Positions 6,940 through 12,734 of a DNA stretch of 15,355 bases are shown here, piece after piece. The position numbers and the translations under genes were made by a program. Within the stretch, counting starts at the first letter, position 1; every line of letters starts with the position of its first letter. The stretch is from Polyangiaceae bacterium (GTDB taxonomy: Bacteria > Myxococcota_A > Polyangia > Polyangiales > Polyangiaceae). The stretch is taken from NCBI GenBank assembly GCA_025934595.1, contig JAICXU010000015.1, positions 1 through 15,355 on the forward strand, in the 5' to 3' direction. The notes beneath the pieces were generated by a model that worked only from the letters and a program-made list of their open reading frames with translations, did no database searches and was not told where the DNA came from.

Positions 6940-7545
6940 TCAGGTTTCGTATTCGTCGATCCGCGGAAATCGCTTGCTGACGAGGGCAGGATTGTAATCG
7001 TCGATGGAGATGCTCGCGTCGCTCGTGCCGGCGTCTTCGATCACGATGCGGCCGTCGTCCAGTCGCTTCGTGAAGTCGACGAGCCACTCACGCCAGCTCG
7101 GCGCCAGCGGACCGAAAACCCCTTCGGCGCGCACGTGAAAATAGACTTCACCGCTCGCGAGATCGACGAGAAGCGAGTCGCCGTCCGACTCGGTCAGCTC
7201 CACGAAACGGCGATCCATCGACACGCCAGGATATTTTTCGCCGAGATCAGGATCGGCCTCCTCGTACCAAAATCTCCATTCGCGCGCGATCTCCGCGGCC
7301 GGCAGGAGCCGATGCGTCGAAAGGATCTCCCCCGCGGGAAGACGGTCGTTCAAATAGTCTTGCCCGTCGCGAATCGCGAGATAGGCGCGAACGTCGGTAG
7401 GAAGACGTCGATCGATGACCGCTTCGAGCGCGCAGAGAGATTCCTCGGTTGCCGGCGGTCGCAGCGCCACACCGAATCGCGGTACGAGAGTCGCGAGTCG
7501 CTGCTCGATCCCATTCCACACTTCCCACACTTCGGAAGATGTCAT
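6940..7545 (-). CDS. SUKH (SMI1/KNR4) family protein
   Basis: A 201-aa cytoplasmic protein with the SMI1/KNR4 pattern: EVWNGIEQRLATLVPRFG near the N-terminus; the hallmark stretch PPATEESLCALEAVIDRRLP then DVRAYLAIRDGQ (about 30-62); a Trp-rich segment (REWRFWYEE); and GDSLLVDLASGEVYFHV (about 140-160), then WREWLVDFTKRL. In bacteria SUKH proteins are often immunity proteins against polymorphic toxins, but many are orphans. No toxin gene adjoins it here, so the role stays open. The start is the ATG at 7545, supported by GGAG 7 nt upstream. The frame continues upstream to 7698, but that extension is low-complexity and lacks family similarity. The ATG overlaps the stop of a possible 30-codon ORF (ATGA overlap). 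Confidence 0.85.
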   Translation of the reverse strand: MTSSEVWEVWNGIEQRLATLVPRFGVALRPPATEESLCALEAVIDRRLPTDVRAYLAIRDGQDYLNDRLPAGEILSTHRLLPAAEIAREWRFWYEEADPDLGEKYPGVSMDRRFVELTESDGDSLLVDLASGEVYFHVRAEGVFGPLAPSWREWLVDFTKRLDDGRIVIEDAGTSDASISIDDYNPALVSKRFPRIDEYET

Positions 7546-7634
7546 GTCGGAGCTCCACGTAGCACGGTCGGGACGTCGGCCGGAAGGACGAGGCTCAGCG
7601 GATCTATCGAAGCATCCTCGACGATGACCCTCAT
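7542..7634 (-). CDS. possible 30-aa coupled ORF upstream of the SUKH gene
   Basis: ATG at 7634 to TGA at 7542-7544, encoding a peptide beginning MRVIVEDASIDPLSL. Its stop overlaps the SUKH start as ATGA, and its own start overlaps the stop of another short frame as TGATG. This overlap chain is typical of translationally coupled genes, but the ORF is short and has no clear ribosome site, so it may be chance or the relic of a broken gene. Confidence 0.2.
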   Translation of the reverse strand: MRVIVEDASIDPLSLVLPADVPTVLRGAPT

Positions 7635-7850
7635 CACGAAGCGGCGCGCGCGGCCCTCGCGATGCTCGGATAGTCCTGCTCTCTGAGTACGACGACACGT
7701 GCCTTCGACAGCTAAAGGCCGCCTTCGACGGTTAGCGCTTCGACTTTTCGACGAGCCGGCAGGCTCCTTCGCTCGACCGCGATTGAAGTCACAGGGACGC
7801 GCCGTTTCTGGCGCGAGGTGGCGCCATTCTGGCGCGGAAGAGAGGAGCGG
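7546..7850. other. 305-bp intergenic region with possible gene relics and palindromes
   Basis: Besides the micro-ORF, the minus strand shows a short open stretch reading VVLREQDYPSIARAARAAS (about 7640-7700) that has no start codon and ends in tandem stops. It may be decayed coding sequence. The distal part (7799-7835) holds two palindromes described separately. No intact gene is visible. Confidence 0.5.
7799..7835. repeat. paired GCGCC...GGCGC palindromes, locus A
   Basis: Two palindromes: arms GCGCC/GGCGC at 7799-7814, and the perfect GCGCCA-TTC-TGGCGC at 7821-7835. The shared core TTCTGGCGC recurs at 21 bp, about two helical turns. The second is identical over 15 bp to the first palindrome of locus B at 9657. 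It lies just beyond the Uma2 stop (7851). Confidence 0.85.
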
Positions 7851-8414
7851 TCAGCGCGCCCAGAGCGTGGCGAGCTCGAGCTCGATCGCGTCGAACGGCT
7901 CGGCGCGCACGCGCGCATCGTCGTGCCATGTTCCGACCCGCACCCATTGTTTGTCACCGAGGCGATAGACCTCGAGGAGCTTCGTGATCGGATCGACGAG
8001 CCACGCGTGGGCGACCGCCTCGCGCGCGTAGATGTCCATCTTCTCCGAGCGATCGATGGCCTCGGTCGATGGCGAGATGATCTCGCAGATCCAATCCGGT
8101 GGGAGCGAAAAAAACGAGGCGCTAGGCATCTCCGGCATCCGCGTCCGCCGCCAGCCGGCGATGTCGGGCACTAGGATGTCGGGCTCGCTTCCGAGATGAA
8201 GCTCGGGCTCGTCCAGGATGATCCAGCCGCCCGGCTCTCCGTCGTCGTCGTCGAACGGGCCAAGCTTGCGCCCGAGCCTCGTCGATGCGCGCGCATGCGG
8301 GGAGGCTGGACGCGGATGCGTGTAGAGCGCGCCGTAGATCACCTCGGCGACGACGTGCGCGGGCGCGGCAAGCACGTCCTCGTACGTGGCGCGTCGTTTT
8401 GCGGCGTTCGCCAT
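7851..8414 (-). CDS. Uma2 family (DUF820) endonuclease-fold protein
   Basis: A 187-aa protein with the restriction-endonuclease-like fold of the Uma2 family. Visible motifs: an N-terminal helix with AEVIYGALYTHPRP (Glu24), EPDILVPDIAGW (Asp79, Asp84), the hallmark PPDWICEIISPST (Glu111), and DRSEKMDIYAREAV followed by WLVDP. These Asp/Glu/Lys residues fit a PD-(D/E)XK active site, so it is probably an intact, metal-dependent nuclease. The substrate of most Uma2 proteins is unknown; they are numerous in cyanobacteria and myxobacteria. An insertion of Asp residues (DDDDGEPGG, 55-63) is a surface loop. Start is the ATG at 8414. It is separated by 50 bp from the small membrane protein gene on the same strand. 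Confidence 0.92.
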   Translation of the reverse strand: MANAAKRRATYEDVLAAPAHVVAEVIYGALYTHPRPASPHARASTRLGRKLGPFDDDDGEPGGWIILDEPELHLGSEPDILVPDIAGWRRTRMPEMPSASFFSLPPDWICEIISPSTEAIDRSEKMDIYAREAVAHAWLVDPITKLLEVYRLGDKQWVRVGTWHDDARVRAEPFDAIELELATLWAR

Positions 8415-8464
8415 GAAACGAGCTTAGCAGAGCTCCGTAACGCGCGCGGCGAGGGACGTTCGTC

Positions 8465-8842
8465 TCATTCGCCGGAAGACGGGCTCTCTTTCGGCGCGGG
8501 CGGGAGCGCCGGCTTTTCGACCGGCAGGCTCAAGACGACCGCCGTCCACGTCGGAGCGAGATCGAGACCGGGGACGAGCTCCGCAATGAGCGCGATCGCG
8601 AGGCGCCAGTGAAAGCCGACGACGATCAAGATCGCGATCGCCGTCGCCGCATCGATCCCGACTTCGACCGGCGACACACCGCCTTCGATGGTCGCGGGGA
8701 GCACGAACCACTGCGCGATGTCCGACGCCGCAGCGACGGCGAGCGCCCACCGTTTTCGCGTCGCGCTGACGCCCTTCGGCGGCGTCCGCGCGAGGACCGC
8801 GGGAATCGCCGCCTTCAGCGCGTCGCCCTTCTTGTCCGCCAT
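8465..8842 (-). CDS. small integral membrane protein, unknown function
   Basis: A 125-aa protein with a charged cytosolic start (about 1-30), then three probable membrane segments at about 32-50 (WALAVAAASDIAQWFVLPA), 57-77 (ending IAILIVVGF) and 79-107 (LAIALIAELV, then APTWTAVVLSLPV), followed by a Pro-rich polar tail. The pattern ELVPGLDLAPTWTAVV recurs, as I recall, in uncharacterised myxobacterial membrane proteins, but I cannot name a family. Start is the ATG at 8842; the ribosome site is weak. It lies between the Uma2 and putative DNA-binding genes with gaps of about 50 bp, so they may be one transcript. Confidence 0.75.
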   Translation of the reverse strand: MADKKGDALKAAIPAVLARTPPKGVSATRKRWALAVAAASDIAQWFVLPATIEGGVSPVEVGIDAATAIAILIVVGFHWRLAIALIAELVPGLDLAPTWTAVVLSLPVEKPALPPAPKESPSSGE

Positions 8843-8894
8843 GAGAAGATCTTAGGTTGCCGGCGGTGACATGCAATGCCGCGCGAGCCGCGGG

Positions 8895-9635
8895 CTACTT
8901 GCGGGGTATCGCGACGGCTTGGAGTGATCTCGCGAAGAGACCGAGCGCCGCGACGGGCACGCGCTGAAAGCTCACGAAGCCATTCGCCTCGTGCACCGTG
9001 ATGGGCTTCAGCGTGCTCACGGCGCCGAATTTTTTCTCGATCGCCGCCTGCACCTGGCTTCGTGGCGCCTTTCCGTTCTTCGTGAGGAGCGCGCGCGTCG
9101 CCGCTTGGATCTCGGCGCCGGTCGCTTCACGAAACGCGACCATCTTCGTTCCGCTCTCGGTCACGACGGGGATCTTCAGCTTGTCGAAATCGACGGGCAC
9201 ACGTCCCTGGATGGCGCCCGTCTTCGCTTCCAAATACGCGAGCGCGAGATCCAGATTCGTGATGCCGTATTCCGCTTCTTCGGCGGGCGAAGCAAACTTC
9301 GCGACGCGCATGTTGCGTTGCGCGGTACGCGCGTCGACCTTGAGGCGATCGGAGAGGAACGCAGCGGCGTTCTTGTAGCCGCCCACGACGTAGAGAGGAG
9401 GCTCGTGATTCACGATCTCGCCGACGGTCTCCCACAGCTCGTCGAACGCGGATGCGCCGGTCTGCGCGGCGGCGTCGACGCGTTTCGAGAGCGCGTCCCA
9501 CGCTTTCTTCAGCGATGCGTCGACCTTCACGTTCACTTCGCCTGCGGGCAGCGCGCGAAGCTTCGTCGCGCCGGATCGTTTCGTCTTCGCTGCTCTCGTC
9601 GTGCCCGTCTTCGATTTCCCCGCCGCACGTTTCAT
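8895..9635 (-). CDS. putative DNA-binding protein with basic N-terminus
   Basis: A 246-aa protein, family not recognised. The first 30 residues are Lys/Arg/Ala/Thr-rich, like the basic tails of histone-like proteins. A middle segment (about 85-140) reads YKNAAAFLSDRLKVDARTAQ, then RNMRVAKFAS and NLDLALAYLE. This looks like a helix-turn-helix with a following helical bundle, similar in style to plasmid or phage replication and partition adaptors. The C-terminal part (150-246) contains KLKIPVVTESG, then EIQAATRALL and an IEKKFGAV segment. A DNA-binding role is inference. Start is the ATG at 9635; the ribosome site is poor. The paired palindromes of locus B lie 22-58 bp upstream of this start, the usual place for an operator, so autoregulation is plausible. 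Confidence 0.72.
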   Translation of the reverse strand: MKRAAGKSKTGTTRAAKTKRSGATKLRALPAGEVNVKVDASLKKAWDALSKRVDAAAQTGASAFDELWETVGEIVNHEPPLYVVGGYKNAAAFLSDRLKVDARTAQRNMRVAKFASPAEEAEYGITNLDLALAYLEAKTGAIQGRVPVDFDKLKIPVVTESGTKMVAFREATGAEIQAATRALLTKNGKAPRSQVQAAIEKKFGAVSTLKPITVHEANGFVSFQRVPVAALGLFARSLQAVAIPRK

Positions 9636-9656
9636 GGCGGCGAGGATAGATCAGGC

Positions 9657-9693
9657 GCGCCATTCTGGCGCCACCTTCCGCCAGTTCTGGCGC
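9657..9693. promoter_or_regulatory. paired palindromes, locus B, upstream of the putative DNA-binding gene
   Basis: A perfect GCGCCA-TTC-TGGCGC (9657-9671) and a second copy with arms CGCCA/TGGCG around GTTC (9679-9692). The shared TTCTGGCGC cores (9663-9671 and 9685-9693) are 22 bp apart. Placement immediately upstream of the ATG at 9635 suggests an operator or promoter-overlapping site. The first palindrome matches locus A exactly and in the same orientation. Confidence 0.6.
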
Positions 9694-9750
9694 CTAAACT
9701 GTCGCCGAATGAAGCCTGTCGCTGCACGCAGCAACTGCGGTACGCGTCGA

Positions 9751-10890
9751 TCAGGGCAGCCTCTCGTTCGTGATCGGGTCGCGGCCGAGCGCCACTCTTC
9801 CCGTGAGCTCGAGCTGACGTTTTTCGGGCAAGGGATGATACGGCGCAGCGGACACGTCGCGCAGCATGCGTTCGAGCGGACACGAACGGAAAAATCCTGG
9901 CCCGCCGGCGAGCTCCATGGCTTTTCGAACCGTCGCGACCGCTGCGTTCGCGCAGATCGTCTTCGCGACGAGAGCATCGTTCGCGCGAGAGAGCGACGGC
10001 GCGAAATCGTAGTCGGCGGCGTTGTCGACCAGGCTCCGCCACGCGAAGCGCGTCTCCGCGAGCAGATTCACGAGCTCGCCCGCGAGATACGTCACGTGCG
10101 CGCTCTCCGCCTTTTTCGCCGCGCCCGACAGCGCTCGCGTGGCGGCCGCCTCGGCGATTCCGACGTAAGGCGACATGTAGATCGGCGCGGCGACCGTCAA
10201 GACGACGCTCCATGACGGATGCCATCGCCCCGCGGGGCGCTTCAGCGAGATCGCGTCGTCGGGCACGAAGACGTCGTCGAGGACGACCGTGTTCGAGCCG
10301 GTCGCGCGCATGCCGAGCGTGTTCCAGTCGTCGGCGAACGAAACGCCCTTCGACGCGGTGTCGACGGAGAAATGGAGCACCTCGGGGCCCGCGTCCGGAT
10401 CGTCGTAACGCGCGCTCGCGAGGATCACGTCCGCGGCCGGGCCTCCGCTTCCGAAGATCTTGCGCGCCGTGACGCGAAACCCGCCGTCGACCTTCTGCAT
10501 CGTGCCGTTCGAGTCGATCCAATCCGACGCGCCCGTGCTGAGGAGCACCGTCTCGCGCGAGGCGACGCGCCGGAGGAGCTTTTCGCCGGGTTGCCCGTGC
10601 AAATGCTTCCATACCGTCGCGGCGACGAGATGGGCGTGCATCGAGAACGCGAGCGCGGTCGAGCCCGAGTACGTACCGAGCGCGCGGATGGCGTCGCACA
10701 TTTCCCGGTGGCGCGCGCCGCCGCCGCCGAGCTCCGCGGGAACGCCCATCGAGAAAAAATGATGCTTCGCGAGCAGCGCGTGGCTCTCGCTCGCGAACGA
10801 GCCGTCGCGATCGCGACGCTCCGCTTCTTCTTCGAGCGCGGGACCGATGTCCATCGCGCGCGCTGTCCAGTCTCCGGTGTTCGGCTTCAT
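9751..10890 (-). CDS. acyl-CoA dehydrogenase family flavoprotein
   Basis: A 379-aa protein of normal length for the family. An N-terminal helical domain (about 1-110, with VPAELGGGGA near 50-60) precedes the middle beta domain (about 115-215: STGASDWIDSNG, GGFRVTARKIFGSGGPAADV, WNTLGMRATGSNTVVLDDVF) and a C-terminal helical domain (220-379). The flavin/substrate motif LGMRATGS is clear. At the place where classical acyl-CoA dehydrogenases carry a catalytic Glu (often YEG), this protein ends RMLRDVSAAPYHPLPEKRQL, as in DszC-like monooxygenase relatives. It may therefore oxidise a non-classical acyl-CoA substrate or act as a monooxygenase component (inference). Start is the ATG at 10890; a longer in-frame start at 10959 would overlap the divergent gene. 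It is divergent from an HxlR/SCP2 regulator that probably controls it. Confidence 0.9.
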   Translation of the reverse strand: MKPNTGDWTARAMDIGPALEEEAERRDRDGSFASESHALLAKHHFFSMGVPAELGGGGARHREMCDAIRALGTYSGSTALAFSMHAHLVAATVWKHLHGQPGEKLLRRVASRETVLLSTGASDWIDSNGTMQKVDGGFRVTARKIFGSGGPAADVILASARYDDPDAGPEVLHFSVDTASKGVSFADDWNTLGMRATGSNTVVLDDVFVPDDAISLKRPAGRWHPSWSVVLTVAAPIYMSPYVGIAEAAATRALSGAAKKAESAHVTYLAGELVNLLAETRFAWRSLVDNAADYDFAPSLSRANDALVAKTICANAAVATVRKAMELAGGPGFFRSCPLERMLRDVSAAPYHPLPEKRQLELTGRVALGRDPITNERLP

Positions 10891-10957
10891 GAGGGGATCA
10901 TGCGAGCCGGGCGACGCGTAGCTAGTACGATTTTCGAACCGCGCTAACATCCGCGCC
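10891..10957. promoter_or_regulatory. 67-bp divergent spacer with imperfect palindrome
   Basis: Holds the promoters of the flavoprotein and of the HxlR gene. An imperfect palindrome CGTAGCTAGTACG (10917-10929; arms CGTA/TACG) is the best operator candidate for a dimeric winged-helix regulator. Neither start has a good Shine-Dalgarno, and the ATG at 10958 follows only 67 bp of spacer. Confidence 0.4.
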
Positions 10958-11647
10958 ATGAAGGGCTACGGACAGTTCTGCCCGGTCGCGCAAGCGCTCG
11001 AGATCCTCGGCGAGCGCTGGACGCTCCTGCTCGTGCGCGAGCTGCTCGAGGGAAGCACGCGCTTCGTGGATCTGCAGAAGGGTCTTCCGCTCATGAGCCG
11101 CAGCGTGCTCGCCCAAAGGCTGCGTTCGCTGTGCGATGCGGGCGTCGTGAGTCGCTCGGGCACGAGCTACGGCTTGACCGATGCCGGTCGCGAGCTCGCG
11201 CCGATCGTGATCGCGTGCGGGAACTGGGGCGCGCGGTGGGCTCGCCGCAAATTGAAGAGTGACGACGTCGATGTCGGGCTTCTCATGTGGGACATTCGAC
11301 GGCGCGTTCGTCTCGAGGCGATTCCGTTCGAGCACGTGCTCGTGCAAATGGACTTCCGCGGTGCGCCGCGCGGCAAAGACCGTTTCTACCTGCACTTCAA
11401 GCAGAAAGAGGTCGAGCTGTGTCTGACGAATCCCGGCCTGCCCGTCGCCTTGCATCTCACGACGACGCCGAAGACGATGGCGGAGATCTGGCTCGGCATC
11501 GTCTCGTTCCGCGACGCGATGGCGGCGGGCTCGTTCCGTATCGAGGGACCCGCGAAGCTCGCACGCGCATTCCCGAGCTGGCTCGCGCTGAGCGTGTTTG
11601 CCAAGGGCCGAGCACCGGCAGCTACGACCGCCCGCGCGCTGCGGTGA
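10958..11647 (+). CDS. HxlR-family regulator with SCP2-like C-terminal domain
   Basis: A 229-aa regulator. The N-terminal winged helix (about 5-95) has the HxlR hallmark CPVAQALEILGERWTLLLVR (Cys8 to Arg27) followed by ELLEGSTRFVDLQ, LMSRSVLAQRLRSLCDAG, and the wing SGTSYGLTDAGREL. The Cys8 corresponds to the redox/electrophile-sensing Cys in studied HxlR members. The C-terminal part (about 130-222) resembles a sterol-carrier-protein-2 fold: FYLHFKQKEVELCL, then EIWLGIVSFRDAMAAGSFRI and EGPAKLARAFPSWL. Such a domain could bind a lipid or acyl ligand. With a divergent acyl-CoA-dehydrogenase-like gene 67 bp away, the natural reading is ligand-controlled regulation of that enzyme (inference). 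Confidence 0.9.
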   Translation: MKGYGQFCPVAQALEILGERWTLLLVRELLEGSTRFVDLQKGLPLMSRSVLAQRLRSLCDAGVVSRSGTSYGLTDAGRELAPIVIACGNWGARWARRKLKSDDVDVGLLMWDIRRRVRLEAIPFEHVLVQMDFRGAPRGKDRFYLHFKQKEVELCLTNPGLPVALHLTTTPKTMAEIWLGIVSFRDAMAAGSFRIEGPAKLARAFPSWLALSVFAKGRAPAATTARALR

Positions 11648-11682
11648 CGGATCGCGTCGGGCCCAGACGGCGCGACGCGGGC

Positions 11683-11967
11683 CTACTCGCAGCGATTGTG
11701 CTCGTCGATGGTGCTCGCGCAGAGGGGAACGGAGAACGAGCCGGCGAACGTGGAGCCGTCCTCGAACGTCAGGTGAAGTGAGCCGACGACCGGACCCGAC
11801 GTGTCGTCGATTTCGATCGCGGAGCCTGCTGCTCGCGTGAACGTTTGGTACGCGTCGCCGACGCTGCAGTAGTTCGCGGTGAGGTGCGTCGCGCTATTGT
11901 CGTCCCATGCGAGGGGAACGTACGACGAGCCGTTTCCAGCTCGCTTCAAGCCGTAGATCTGCACCAT
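11683..11967 (-). CDS. 94-aa protein of unknown function, possibly truncated
   Basis: Begins at the ATG at 11967 (GAGG about 9 nt upstream) and has no signal peptide, yet its C-terminal part (GSLHLTFEDGSTFAGSFSVP, then an LC pair) looks like the beta-rich end of secreted myxobacterial proteins. Codons upstream of the ATG remain open for 24 residues (including FCCADATNK) back to a TAA but contain no start codon. This may be a small intact protein or the 3' remnant of a longer secreted one. It converges with the HxlR gene (35-bp gap) and diverges from the lipoprotein at 12122. Confidence 0.55.
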   Translation of the reverse strand: MVQIYGLKRAGNGSSYVPLAWDDNSATHLTANYCSVGDAYQTFTRAAGSAIEIDDTSGPVVGSLHLTFEDGSTFAGSFSVPLCASTIDEHNRCE

Positions 11968-12121
11968 GGTCTCGCCCTCGTGGACGATTTTGTTCGTCGC
12001 GTCCGCACAACAAAACGCGACTCGACGCGGCGGATTTTAGATCCTAAGCCGTCAAGAATTGGCGATCTGGCAGCGATCGTTCTCTCGGGAAGAGATCAGG
12101 CCGTCCGACGTAGAATGCGGC

Positions 12122-12520
12122 GTGCAATCGAGCGTCTTCGTGGGTCTTGCAATCTCGCTGCTGGTCTTCGCCTGCGGCTCTTCGGACGGCCCGAGCGCGA
12201 GCGACGCGGGCCCGACCGGATCGTCGTCGTCCGACGGAGGCAGCCGCGGCTCCGAAGGCGGCAGCTCCGGTGGCAATCCTGGCTCCGACGCGGGCGGCGG
12301 CGGCTCCAGCGGATACCGCTGCACGCTGCTTCCGCAGGGTTGCGACTGCCAGGATCCACCTCCGCAGGACTACACCGCGAGCAGCTGCCCTGCGTACGCG
12401 TGTTGCTTCACGGCTACCGGCAGTTTTTCTGACTGCACGTGCCTCGACGAGCAAGATCCCCAATGTAGCCAGCAGCTCGCGGGCAAAGACGTCACGCGCG
12501 TCGACCACTGTCCGCCGTGA
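12122..12520 (+). CDS. small Cys-rich lipoprotein
   Basis: A 132-aa lipoprotein. From the GTG at 12122 it has a signal peptide (VFVGLAISLLVFAC, lipobox Cys at about 18), a Ser/Gly/Asp linker (20-65), and a 10-Cys domain (about 66-132) including GCDCQD, SCPAYACC and SDCTCLDE. An even Cys count suits disulfides. An upstream TTG at 12059 would add 21 polar residues before the signal, so the GTG is preferred. It resembles the lipoprotein at 4735-5379 in architecture (lipobox, low-complexity linker, Cys module) but not in sequence. Function unknown. It precedes the protease gene by 214 bp on the same strand. Confidence 0.82.
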   Translation: MQSSVFVGLAISLLVFACGSSDGPSASDAGPTGSSSSDGGSRGSEGGSSGGNPGSDAGGGGSSGYRCTLLPQGCDCQDPPPQDYTASSCPAYACCFTATGSFSDCTCLDEQDPQCSQQLAGKDVTRVDHCPP

Positions 12521-12574
12521 CATCCTCACCGCCACGCCTCGTTCCGGAAGCTCCTGAGGAGGCGTCGATGCTTT

Positions 12575-12593
12575 ACGCATCCAATCGATGCGT
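12575..12593. terminator. weak hairpin after the small lipoprotein gene
   Basis: Arms ACGCAT and ATGCGT around a 7-nt loop, 55 nt beyond the stop at 12520. No T-tract follows; a terminator role is only possible. Confidence 0.3.
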
Positions 12594-12734
12594 GGGCTCC
12601 GCGCGGCCCGGCGTCTGCCGAAAAGCCAAGTAGCGCCGTCGGATTCGACCGCACCGAGTCGTCGTCGCGCGCATCCGATTCACCGCAATTTGCCGCGTAA
12701 CAGCGTAAATCGTCGTGATAGGCTGCGCGCCGCA

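Noticed and set aside
7546..7698. N-terminal extension of the SUKH protein
   Set aside because: Arg/Ser/Pro-rich sequence outside the domain; the ATG at 7545 has a good ribosome site.
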